Assembly: GCA_964391805.1 (NCBI GenBank)
Contig: CAYMNK010000011.1
Coordinates: forward strand, 1 to 61,062
Direction of reading: 5' to 3'
Length of the DNA: 61,062 bases
Origin: RUG14300 sp964391805
Lineage (GTDB): Bacteria; Bacillota; Clostridia; Christensenellales; CAG-1252
Under the pieces are notes generated by a model. The model searched no databases and was not told where the DNA came from. It was given only the letters and a program-made list of their open reading frames with translations. A program made the translations under genes and the position numbers. Shown here one piece after another: positions 26,376 to 34,390 of the stretch. Position 1 is the first letter of the stretch. Each line of letters starts with the position of its first letter.

Positions 26376-27179
26376 TTACAATTTTGATACGAGATCCTTT
26401 AACGCATCGGTATTGGATTGTTCGATTTTACCTTGGTCGCATAATTCTGCAATAGAGGGATCGATGGGCATTTTTGCTACATTGGGAATACCATATTCTT
26501 TTGCTAAACTGTCGATATCGCTCTTGCCGAAAATATAATGTTTACTGTCGCAATTAGGGCAAATATAATACGACATATTTTCTACTATACCGACGATGGG
26601 AATATTCATTCTAATAGCCATATTTACCGCTTTACCTACTATCATAGATACGAGGTCTTGAGGCGTGGTAACAATGATTATACCGTCGATTGGCAATGAT
26701 TGGAATACGGTAAGCGGTACATCGCCTGTTCCCGGAGGCATATCGACAAACATATAATCAACGTCGTTCCATACGACATCTGTCCAGAACTGTTTTACCG
26801 CACCGGCGATGACGGGACCTCTCCAAATAACAGGATCGCTATCGTTTGGCAACAAAAGGTTGATGCTCATAACGTCAATACCGTTATTTGATTGGACTGG
26901 AAATAGGTGGTGCTCGTCACTTTGAGCCTTTTCGGTAATACCGAATGTTTTCGGAATAGAGGGACCTGTAATATCGGCATCCAAAATGGCGGTTTTCTTA
27001 CCTTGTCTTGAAGTTTCGACTGCCAGCATAGAGGTAACGAGAGATTTACCGACTCCGCCCTTACCGCTAACAACGGCATACACTTTCTTTACGGACGATA
27101 ACTCATTTAATTTTTCATGAAAATCTTGATTTTCGCATTTACTTGCGCAATTAGAACAATTGTGATCGCAATCGGACAT
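26376..27179 (-). CDS. mrp: Mrp/NBP35-type Fe-S cluster carrier ATPase
   Basis: A 267-residue ParA-superfamily ATPase that carries and delivers Fe-S clusters. Deviant Walker A is GKGGVGKS (39-46), ADITGPSIP is the A' region, and DYMFVDMPPGTGD the Walker B with the family's PPGTGD motif. The C-terminal YICPNC pair is the cluster-binding CxxC. An N-terminal segment with five cysteines (MSDCDHNCSNCASKC) may hold a second cluster, as in NBP35. A clear gap separates it from neighbours, with AAGGAG before the ATG. Confidence 0.93.
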   Translation of the reverse strand: MSDCDHNCSNCASKCENQDFHEKLNELSSVKKVYAVVSGKGGVGKSLVTSMLAVETSRQGKKTAILDADITGPSIPKTFGITEKAQSDEHHLFPVQSNNGIDVMSINLLLPNDSDPVIWRGPVIAGAVKQFWTDVVWNDVDYMFVDMPPGTGDVPLTVFQSLPIDGIIIVTTPQDLVSMIVGKAVNMAIRMNIPIVGIVENMSYYICPNCDSKHYIFGKSDIDSLAKEYGIPNVAKMPIDPSIAELCDQGKIEQSNTDALKDLVSKL

Positions 27180-27244
27180 AATAACTCCTTATTATTTTTA
27201 ATTACCTAATTATTATACAACGCTTTCCGATAAAGTCAAAGCGT

Positions 27245-28042
27245 TTAAGCTAAACTCTTTTCGTTGTAAACGTTTACGATTTCTATAGCAACGATATCGA
27301 TTGCACATTTTACCGCTTCGAGGACGAGCGCATTGCTAATTTTCTTTTTAACAAAGACTCTTAAGTGGTAAAACGGATTGAGTGATATAGCGTTTTTGAT
27401 TTTATTAAACTCTTTGACGCCTTGCATAGATGTTTTGTAAACCGACTTGATGTTAGAATTACCCAAAGGTTTCAGTATTTGTCTTAGAATATTTGCGGTA
27501 TCGAGGACAAAGGAACATTTGATTCTCTTTAATCTTTCGATACCTATACCGTCAAGCAGTTTAATAAGTGCCACGGACACCTTTTGAAAAACGCCTATAA
27601 CGTCTTTTTCGTTAAGTTCGAGGAAGGATAGTGCGGTTCTACCTTGATATAAAGAGCCGATGCTGTGAAGCATCAAATAAAAAGGATACCATATTATTTC
27701 TTCGGGAGATTCCTTTGTTTCCTCTGGTTCTTCATCGGGCGGAATATGTACTTCGTTATACAACTTTTCCTTTTTCTTACGCTCATTGATCATTCGAATA
27801 AGTTTGACGATAAGTATAGGATCGTGTTTTTTGAGTTTTTTACGAAGGTTTTTTTCGGTTGCGTGTTGGCACTCTTCTATGTATTGATTTATTTCGTCCT
27901 TATACTCAGACGGAAGTTTGTTATCGGTAATTTGTGCGGTTAATTTTTTGATACGTTTGCGAATAATCTTGACCACGGCAAATATTCCGAGCGTCAAACC
28001 GAATATAATACCCGAAATAACGGCAAAAATGTACTTAGTCAT
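27245..28042 (-). CDS. membrane-anchored hypothetical protein, operon gene 3
   Basis: A 265-residue protein with one N-terminal transmembrane helix (4-26), a basic charged region (27-105, KIIRKRIKKLTAQI; NERKKKEKLYNEV), and a mostly helical C-terminal body containing IGIERLKRIKCSFVLDTANI and a closing AVKCAIDIVAIEIVNVY helix. I do not recognise the family. Its body resembles the C-terminal part of the preceding gene product (both close with a VI-TEI-DILIVGV / CAIDIVAIEIVNVY-type helix), so the two may be distant relatives. GGAGGTAACA precedes the ATG and the start overlaps the upstream gene by 8 bases. Confidence 0.65.
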   Translation of the reverse strand: MTKYIFAVISGIIFGLTLGIFAVVKIIRKRIKKLTAQITDNKLPSEYKDEINQYIEECQHATEKNLRKKLKKHDPILIVKLIRMINERKKKEKLYNEVHIPPDEEPEETKESPEEIIWYPFYLMLHSIGSLYQGRTALSFLELNEKDVIGVFQKVSVALIKLLDGIGIERLKRIKCSFVLDTANILRQILKPLGNSNIKSVYKTSMQGVKEFNKIKNAISLNPFYHLRVFVKKKISNALVLEAVKCAIDIVAIEIVNVYNEKSLA

Positions 28043-29030
28043 TGTTACCTCCTTCCGTGTTTGCGTTATTCTCTAAATAATCTATTTGGTAACCTCTGCC
28101 GTACAGTTTACGAGCTTCCGAAAGAACTCCGACTATCAAAATATCAGCAATTTCGGTTATGACTTTATTGATAGGTTTATTAAATGCGTTTCTTTTGATA
28201 ATATCGAGTGCGTTCTTTTTATTATCGCCCGATTCTTCGGCTTTAATACGTTTTTTCTCTTCTTTTAGAGCCTTTTTTTCTTGCTTTAGGCGATCTTTTT
28301 CTACGCGATTTTTATCTTTATACTTGGATAGTAATCCAAAGGCTTTTTTCTCTTTTTTCCCTTCTTTTTGAGCTTTTTTCTCCTCTTTTAATCGAAGTTT
28401 TTCGTCGTTCTCTTTCTTTTTATCCATTGCTTTTTCAAGTTTCTTTTCATCCTTGTCAGCCTTTTGGTTGAGGTAAATGACGATATCTTTGACCGTTATT
28501 TCTCTAATATTTGACGGTAATCCTATAAAAAGAAGAAAGCTACTGACCAAAACTTGATATTTGTCGGTAACGGTTAATACGGTATTCTCAGCGACAGCAA
28601 GTATTTGTTGAATGAAGATGAGAAAATCTTCTATGGAAAAATCGGCATCGATTAACAATTCGTATCCCTCTTTGCCTTTTCTTTCGGGTAATTCGAGGGC
28701 GATTAACTTTTTGTTTCCTGTATACTCTTCGGCAATTTTTCGAGTGTATCTTGCCAATATGTCACCGATGCCCGAAATGTAAACATCGATACCTGTTTTG
28801 GTATCGAGGGCGTGTAAAGCGTCTTTTGCTTCTAAAATGACGGGATCGTCCGAGTCGGAAATTAATTGATAAGATTTATTTAGTTTTGGTGGCTTTGCCT
28901 TGAGTTTAGTATAAATACAGTATACGAGAAGGACTAAACACAAACCCAAAACAACCCCGGCTATAAAGAATCCGAAGACAATTAGGTTTTTTAATAGAGT
29001 ATCCCTAACGTAATCACTGCAAATAATCAT
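28035..29030 (-). CDS. membrane-anchored hypothetical protein with Lys/Glu coiled coil, operon gene 2
   Basis: A 331-residue protein. Residues 13-40 form a transmembrane helix, 60-205 an alpha/beta-looking domain (ALHALDTKTGIDVYISGIGD, LARYTRKIAEEYTG), 205-290 a very Lys/Glu-rich helix (EKKLEKAMDKKKEN; RLKQEKKALKEEKKRIKAEE) that should form an extended coiled coil, and 290-331 a hydrophobic helix plus an acidic tail. No named family is recognised. Its ATG overlaps the upstream gene's stop as TAATG, so the three-gene operon is translationally coupled. Confidence 0.65.
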   Translation of the reverse strand: MIICSDYVRDTLLKNLIVFGFFIAGVVLGLCLVLLVYCIYTKLKAKPPKLNKSYQLISDSDDPVILEAKDALHALDTKTGIDVYISGIGDILARYTRKIAEEYTGNKKLIALELPERKGKEGYELLIDADFSIEDFLIFIQQILAVAENTVLTVTDKYQVLVSSFLLFIGLPSNIREITVKDIVIYLNQKADKDEKKLEKAMDKKKENDEKLRLKEEKKAQKEGKKEKKAFGLLSKYKDKNRVEKDRLKQEKKALKEEKKRIKAEESGDNKKNALDIIKRNAFNKPINKVITEIADILIVGVLSEARKLYGRGYQIDYLENNANTEGGNND

Positions 29031-30391
29031 TATTTTTTGTTTTTCTTATCCTTTTCGGGATTATCTAAAGAACTATCCTCTATAACATCTGCAGCGGCGT
29101 CCTTTTCTTCATCCTTCTTTTTCTTATACATAGACCAACCGAATCCTTTCTTGGGGGCTTTTTCGGTCGGCTTGCCTTTCAATTCTTTTTTATGTAAACT
29201 ATTTTTCTTCATTGTTTTGCCTGTACCGAGCAGTAAATCTAAATCTTCGGAAGCAAGTCTTTTTCTCTTGTCGTCGGCGCTTTCGTTGTCTTCGACGATT
29301 GGTTCTTCTTCGACGGCTTTTTTACTTGCCTTTGTACGTTCTTTTGAGGATTCCTCAATGTTTCTTCTTGCGTTTTGTACTTGAGCTTGCATGATATCCT
29401 TAGTTTCGTTGTAGTCTTGTAGAGCAAGTTCGAGGTCCGGATCGGCATATTGAGATTTATCGTATTCGAGCTCTTCTTTTACGACCATATTGAATTCTTT
29501 ATAGACATAAGACTTAGCTTTGTAACCTATGATAAGTGTCAATATAGCACCCGTAGCACCTTGAACAGCTGAATCGATCAAAGTACCCAAAGCAGGAACG
29601 ATACTTGCGGTAGCCTTGACAAACTTGGTCAAAATATTGGAAACGCTGATATTTTGCATGCCGTAAGCGACTAACGAACTAATGATTATTTTAGTATATA
29701 TTTTCACGAGTTTATACATACTCGGTCTGGTGCCGTAAGCAAAGAGAATGGATTTGATCATTCTGATATTGATAAACAATACGCTCAACGCATCGATTTT
29801 ATCGTTTTGCGAAATGGCGGTACAGCAGAAAGATTTAGTTGCACTCTTCAAAATAATTGAGCGGACCTTGCGATTGATGTCGGTATCGTATATTTGTTTA
29901 AGACTTGCGTTTATTTCCGTTCTTTTGCCCTTTGCGAGCGATAATGCAAGCGCTTTTAGGTTTTCTTCGGAAACATAGCCTTGAGATGTGTTCGCATGAT
30001 ATTCGATTAGATTTTCCGAAACTTTTCTAACCACTCGTGCATTTGCGTGACGCACGATAGGAGTACTTCTATTTTTTTTGTTGACCGAATAGTAGGGCAA
30101 TAGGAAAAGTCTAATGGTAGGTATACCGATTAAGCAGAACAACAAAATGAGTTCCAAAATACCGACGGCATAACCGAAGTAGGGGTGTACATCGTATGCA
30201 CTATTATAAATACTGAGCATACAACCGACCACGAGAATAGTGACAATACCGAAAACAATAATGAAGATTGCTCTCCATAGCCTTCTGTTTTCGCCTTTTA
30301 TGGATTCCTCGACCTGATAATCGAAGCCTGTATCGTCGTCATCTATTAATTTTTTAATTTCTTCTTGAGAAGCAGTTGCATTTTTTTTCAT
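29030..30391 (-). CDS. DUF697/YcjF-like membrane protein, operon gene 1
   Basis: A 453-residue protein. Two N-terminal transmembrane segments (about 41-62, 72-98) are followed by a region matching DUF697 of YcjF/UPF0283 proteins: ISQNDKIDALSVLFINIRMI then YGTRPSMYKLVKIYTKIIIS, and a glycine-rich AVQGATGAILTLIIGYKAKS segment. The C-terminal 110 residues are Lys/Glu-rich, low-complexity and probably disordered. E. coli YcjF is paired with the P-loop protein YcjX, but no P-loop partner is encoded here; the two downstream overlapping genes encode other membrane proteins instead. AGAGGA precedes the ATG. Confidence 0.7.
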   Translation of the reverse strand: MKKNATASQEEIKKLIDDDDTGFDYQVEESIKGENRRLWRAIFIIVFGIVTILVVGCMLSIYNSAYDVHPYFGYAVGILELILLFCLIGIPTIRLFLLPYYSVNKKNRSTPIVRHANARVVRKVSENLIEYHANTSQGYVSEENLKALALSLAKGKRTEINASLKQIYDTDINRKVRSIILKSATKSFCCTAISQNDKIDALSVLFINIRMIKSILFAYGTRPSMYKLVKIYTKIIISSLVAYGMQNISVSNILTKFVKATASIVPALGTLIDSAVQGATGAILTLIIGYKAKSYVYKEFNMVVKEELEYDKSQYADPDLELALQDYNETKDIMQAQVQNARRNIEESSKERTKASKKAVEEEPIVEDNESADDKRKRLASEDLDLLLGTGKTMKKNSLHKKELKGKPTEKAPKKGFGWSMYKKKKDEEKDAAADVIEDSSLDNPEKDKKNKK

Positions 30392-30595
30392 AATCGTCCT
30401 CTTATACGCAAATAAATGCGAATATTAGTTATTCTATTACTATTTTACCAAAAAAAAATCTCATTGTAAAGCCCTAATGAATTTATTACTAAAAAATGGA
30501 AACAAACGGAAGTAACATTAGAGCAAATCGAGCCATATTATGTATTAAGGAAACAAAAATCCAAAGTCTTAGGATAAAATCATGGAGGTACATAT

Positions 30596-30769
30596 ATGAA
30601 CTTTTTCGGAGACAATAATTACATATGGTTAATAATTATATTACTATGTTGCTGTGGCAATAACGGCTGTTTATGCGATATTTTACCCCTTTTACTGCTC
30701 TTAGAGTGTTGCGGAGGCGACGGTGGCAGATGTGGCGGTAACAAATTCGGTGGTTGCGGATGTAAATAA
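30596..30769 (+). CDS. 57-residue Cys-rich membrane microprotein
   Basis: Begins MNFFGDNNYIWLIIILLCCC, then CLCDILPLLLLLECC and a Gly/Cys-rich tail (RCGGNKFGGCGCK): about ten cysteines in 57 residues with two hydrophobic blocks. TGGAGGTA lies 5-8 bases before the ATG and a terminator follows. Similar small proteins with a WIIILLLLCCC core are common in spore-forming Clostridia and are often annotated as chorion-class high-cysteine proteins; a spore or membrane role is plausible but unproven. The frame is below common ORF cut-offs and easily missed. Confidence 0.75.
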   Translation: MNFFGDNNYIWLIIILLCCCGNNGCLCDILPLLLLLECCGGDGGRCGGNKFGGCGCK

Positions 30770-31160
30770 GCAACCAACAGCATATTGGCAACAATAAACC
30801 TTTTAACGGACGGTATCGTTTTTCGGTACCGTTTTTTAAGCGAGGAATAATAAAACAAATCAAATAATCCACACTTTTTCACTTAAAAAATGTCTACCGT
30901 GCATCGTCCGCAAGATACCAAACGTTAACGCCGTTTGATCCTCGTTACACTCGGATTTCGATTCCGCTAACGCTCCTCTCAGTATGACGGCGGACTCTAT
31001 CAATTTCAACCTACGCTCAGTATGACGGGACGGGAAACAGTATGACGGCGGACGATAACGTGCACCATCAATTAAACAATCCACGGAATCCGATTCAATA
31101 TTAATAAAAAGCGGGTAAGAAACAAAAAAACATAAAATCATAAAATAATCCATAAAAATC
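30770..31160. repeat. gene-free stretch with two-hairpin repeats
   Basis: A repeat starts at about 30904 with CGTCCGCAAGATACC, has an AAACG/CGTTT stem and a second ATCC/GGAT stem, then two or three CTCAGTATGACGG-CGGAC ends (to about 31052), suggesting a nested or partly duplicated copy. The rest is AT-rich with no gene. Confidence 0.7.
30806..30838 (+). terminator. intrinsic terminator
   Basis: ACGGTATCG / CGGTACCGT stem (one mismatch) with a T-rich loop and a six-T run, after the Cys-rich microprotein gene. Confidence 0.8.
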
Positions 31161-31162
31161 CC

Positions 31163-31226
31163 TTGACAATGCGGTAAAAAGGTGCTAACATATGAACAGT
31201 TGCTCATATGAACAACTATTCATATG
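31163..31226 (+). promoter_or_regulatory. promoter with tandem ArsR/SmtB-type operators
   Basis: TTGACA (31163-31168), 17-bp spacer, TAACAT (31186-31191). Overlapping and following the -10 are two inverted repeats, CATATGAACAGT/TGCTCATATG (31189-31210) and CATATGAACAAC/TATTCATATG (31205-31226), of the TGAA-n6-TTCA type bound by ArsR/SmtB metalloregulators. A bound dimer would block the polymerase; metal would release it. Confidence 0.85.
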
Positions 31227-31268
31227 TAAATCGACATTGCCACGGCATTTCGTCGTAAAGGAGAAGAA

Positions 31269-31625
31269 ATGAAGAATACCGAACATCAATGTAAGCATAA
31301 TCACAGCGAATTACTCGAGCGTGTTACCCATGATATGCCCGATGAAAAACGTTTAGGCAATCTTGCCGATTTATTTAAACTTTTCGGGGATCCGACAAGA
31401 ATAAAAATATTGTACTCATTGTTTGAATCCGAGATGTGCGTATGTTCCATATCCGAAATGCTCGATATGTCTCAGTCGGCGATTTCTCATCAACTTAAGG
31501 TACTAAGAGACGGTAATTTGATAGCGAACCGCCGTGAGGGTAAGACAATCTATTATTTTCTTGCCGACGATCACGTAAGAACAATAATTGGTCAAGGCTA
31601 CGAACATATTACCGAAAACGATTAA
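31269..31625 (+). CDS. ArsR/SmtB-family metal-sensing repressor (CadC-like)
   Basis: A 118-residue winged-helix repressor. DPTRIKILYSLFESE and SISEMLDMSQSAISHQLKVL (59-78) form the DNA-binding helices. Cys57 and Cys59 in MCVCS, with Cys8 and His residues in the N-terminal arm (HQCKHNH), match the alpha3N site of CadC-type sensors of Cd, Pb and Zn; Asp100 or Asp101, His102 and His113 give a partial alpha5 Zn site. It is the first gene of the efflux operon and should repress it through the tandem operators just upstream. AAGGAG precedes the ATG. Confidence 0.92.
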   Translation: MKNTEHQCKHNHSELLERVTHDMPDEKRLGNLADLFKLFGDPTRIKILYSLFESEMCVCSISEMLDMSQSAISHQLKVLRDGNLIANRREGKTIYYFLADDHVRTIIGQGYEHITEND

Positions 31626-31664
31626 TCTGAAATAAAAACGCGGAAGACCGCAAAGGAGATATTT

Positions 31665-31886
31665 ATGAAAAAAGCTTTTGAGCTTGAAGACTTAGACTGT
31701 GCCGTTTGTGCGGCAAAAATGGAAACCGCTATCAAAAAGATTGACGGTGTTATCGATGCAAGCGTAAATTACGTAATGCAAAAAATGACTATCGAAGCAG
31801 AAGACGATAAATTCGATGCCATAATGAAAAAGGTCGTTAAAGCATGTAAAAGGGTTGAGCCGGATTGTCGTATCAAGGTGAAGTAG
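31665..31886 (+). CDS. HMA-domain metal-binding protein
   Basis: A 73-residue ferredoxin-fold heavy-metal-associated domain with Cys12 and Cys15 in LDCAVCAAKM, the ligand pair of CadA/CopZ-type domains. The long KKVVKACKRVEPD helix and basic end complete the fold. It probably delivers metal to the ATPase. In many CadA pumps this domain is fused to the N-terminus; here it is a separate gene whose TAG is directly followed by the ATPase ATG, so the two are co-translated. AAAGGAG precedes the start. Confidence 0.9.
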   Translation: MKKAFELEDLDCAVCAAKMETAIKKIDGVIDASVNYVMQKMTIEAEDDKFDAIMKKVVKACKRVEPDCRIKVK

Positions 31887-33779
31887 ATGACGCGTAAACA
31901 AAAAAAGATACTGATACGTAGCATTGTATCGGGAATACTGTTATTGACCTTATTTTTATTATTTACCTTTTTAGATGTCGAAATCGATTGGTGGATTAAG
32001 TTGCTATGTTATATGATTCCGTATCTAATTATAGGATACGACGTACTGTTATCTGCCGTTCGCAATATTCTAAGAGGTCAAGTTTTTGACGAACAATTTT
32101 TGATGACATTGGCAACCGTGGGCGCTTTTTGTATAGGTGAATACCCCGAGGCGGTGGCAGTAATGCTGTTTTATCAAATAGGTGAACTCTTCCAGAGCAT
32201 TGCAGTCGGTAAGAGTAGAAAATCGATAACGTCTTTGATGAAACTTCGTCCCGACGAAGCAACCGTCATAAGGGACGGAGGGGAAGTTCGTTTAGCAGTC
32301 GAAGATGTTGCCGTGGGCGAAACAATAATAGTTCGTCCCGGTGAGCTTGTTCCGTTAGACGGATTAATTATCGAAGGCACGACATCGTTGGATACCTCGG
32401 CGCTTACAGGTGAGAGCTGTCCTCGTGATGTGGAAATCGGCTCATCGGTAGTGGGTGGTTCGGTTAATTTACAATCGGTCATAAAGATCGAGGTTACGTC
32501 CGTTTATCATGAAAGCACCGTCGCCAAGATATTGACGCTTGTAGAAAACGTATCGAATAAGAAATCCAAGAGCGAGAATTTTATATCGAAATTTGCTCGC
32601 TATTATACACCCATAGTTGTGATAGTTGCAGTTTTGTTGGCAATTATACCGCCGATGATCATAGATATAAAGTCTGCATCGATATGGATGGACTGGGTTA
32701 AGCGCGGACTTGTATTTTTGGTAGTATCTTGTCCGTGTGCGTTGGTAATTTCCATTCCCTTATCTTTCTTTGGAGGAATAGGCGGAGCAAGTAAAGAAGG
32801 CATATTGATTAAGGGTTCTGGATATATTGAATTATTATCTAAAGCCGATACCTTCGTATTCGATAAAACCGGAACCTTGACTAAAGGCGGATTTGAAGTT
32901 ACCGAAATAGTACCGTCAGACGGAATAAAAGCTGATGAATTGTTGAGGATAACCTCTCATATCGAAGCTTTTTCCAATCACCCTATAGCGAAATCCATAG
33001 TTTCGGCATATGGTAAGGGTATAAATAAAGATTTATTGAGCGAAGTAAACGAACTTAGCGGACACGGAATTGAGGCAACTTTTGACGGTGTTAAGTACTA
33101 TGTTGGCAATAAGCGTCTTATGAACAAAGTGCATCCGAATTTATCGCTTGATGGTGCAATAGGTACTGCTGTATACGTAGCAACCGACTATAGCTATTTG
33201 GGTAAAATAATTGTTGAAGACGTAATCAAGGCTAATGCCAAAGATGCCATTGCCGAATTAAAGGCAAACGGTGTAACCAAAACGGTTATGCTTACCGGAG
33301 ATTCGTCCAATGTTGCCGAAAAAGTCGGCAACGCTATAGGCGTTGACGAAATACATGCCGAATTACTACCCGATCAAAAGGTGGAGCAGGTCGAAACGCT
33401 TCTCGACTCAAACACAGACGGCAAGGTTGTATTTGTAGGTGACGGAATTAATGATGCCCCCGTTCTAATGAGAGCGGATATAGGAATAGCAATGGGTGCG
33501 TTAGGAAGCGATTCTGCAATTGAAGCATCCGATGTTGTATTGATGGACGATAATCTCGAAAAACTTGCATTGGCAAAAGTCATTTCTCGCAAAACAATGC
33601 GTTTAGTTTATGAAAATATAATATTTGCATTGGCTGTAAAACTAATAGTTTTGGCATTGAGTGCATTCGGTTTTGCAAATATGTGGTTGGCGGTAATCGC
33701 AGACGTCGGAGTAATGGTTCTCGCTATACTCAACGCTATGCGCGCCCTACGCTTCGGAAAATCCTCTAAACGCAAATAA
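31887..33779 (+). CDS. cadA: heavy-metal P1B-type ATPase (CadA/ZntA type)
   Basis: A 630-residue efflux pump for Zn, Cd or Pb in the plasma membrane. TSALTGESC is the actuator loop (TGES), VSCPCALVIS the CPC metal-translocation motif, VFDKTGTLTKG the phosphorylated-Asp motif, SNHPIAKSI the P1B HP motif, and VGDGINDAPVL the Mg hinge. About eight transmembrane helices are visible. The protein has no N-terminal HMA domain because that domain is the preceding gene. The CPC motif and CadC-like regulator favour Zn/Cd over copper. It is the last gene of the operon. Confidence 0.93.
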   Translation: MTRKQKKILIRSIVSGILLLTLFLLFTFLDVEIDWWIKLLCYMIPYLIIGYDVLLSAVRNILRGQVFDEQFLMTLATVGAFCIGEYPEAVAVMLFYQIGELFQSIAVGKSRKSITSLMKLRPDEATVIRDGGEVRLAVEDVAVGETIIVRPGELVPLDGLIIEGTTSLDTSALTGESCPRDVEIGSSVVGGSVNLQSVIKIEVTSVYHESTVAKILTLVENVSNKKSKSENFISKFARYYTPIVVIVAVLLAIIPPMIIDIKSASIWMDWVKRGLVFLVVSCPCALVISIPLSFFGGIGGASKEGILIKGSGYIELLSKADTFVFDKTGTLTKGGFEVTEIVPSDGIKADELLRITSHIEAFSNHPIAKSIVSAYGKGINKDLLSEVNELSGHGIEATFDGVKYYVGNKRLMNKVHPNLSLDGAIGTAVYVATDYSYLGKIIVEDVIKANAKDAIAELKANGVTKTVMLTGDSSNVAEKVGNAIGVDEIHAELLPDQKVEQVETLLDSNTDGKVVFVGDGINDAPVLMRADIGIAMGALGSDSAIEASDVVLMDDNLEKLALAKVISRKTMRLVYENIIFALAVKLIVLALSAFGFANMWLAVIADVGVMVLAILNAMRALRFGKSSKRK

Positions 33780-34390
33780 CATTTTTCAAAATTGCATTAA
33801 CCAATGTTAATGCAAATGATGTTATGCTAACGCAAAATTATGGATAAGTATCTATGTCAACTGAGCGAAATAGGAGTTGCACTGCACCATCAATTAAAAA
33901 AATCCACGGCGTTGCGAAGCAACATATCGCGTGTCGTCAGACACATATCGCGCAAGCTTAGCTTGCATTCTTGTCATACTGAGCGGAGGTCGAAAGACCG
34001 CAGTCGAACCCGATAGGGCGACGCATAGCGTCGGAATCTGATTCCTTGTTAGAAAAGAGCAAATAGACGTACACATCCCTAAAAAAATAGCAACAATATA
34101 TGACAGATTTGTAGGGGCGTTTAGTAAACGCCCGCCAAGGCAAGTCATCGCACTTGCTTTTTATTTTGCACTTATTATTAACAGTATCAATCTAAAAATC
34201 CATATCAAGGCAAGCGTTAGCGACAAGTCATGTCATACTGAGCGAGGGTGACAACCCGTAGTCGAACCCGATAGGGCGACGCTTAGCGTCGGAATCTTAT
34301 TCCATATTGATAATCAATTGTGTCAATTTAAACATAAACAAAAAGCGTGCAAGTAATATTACCTACACGCTTTTATATAACCTTTAAAAA
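33780..34390. repeat. gene-free composite repeat tract
   Basis: In reverse orientation to the copies at 1-2.5 kb: a two-hairpin element at about 33970-34060 (TCATACTGAGCG, GACGC/GCGTC stem), the GGGCGTTTA/TAAACGCCC hairpin (about 34110-34135), the AAGT/ACTTGCT hairpin (to about 34170) and a second two-hairpin element at about 34228-34305. A GDPD terminator closes the stretch. No gene. Confidence 0.75.
34337..34377 (-). terminator. terminator of the GDPD gene
   Basis: AAAAGCGTGTAGGTAA / TTACTTGCACGCTTTT imperfect stem, reading with a T-run on the minus strand. Located just after the GDPD stop. Confidence 0.8.

Noticed and set aside
30619..30882. 87-codon minus-strand frame opposite the Cys-rich microprotein
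   Set aside because: The plus-strand frame has a GGAGG site, a membrane and Cys pattern and a terminator; the minus frame has a Pro/His-rich artefactual composition.
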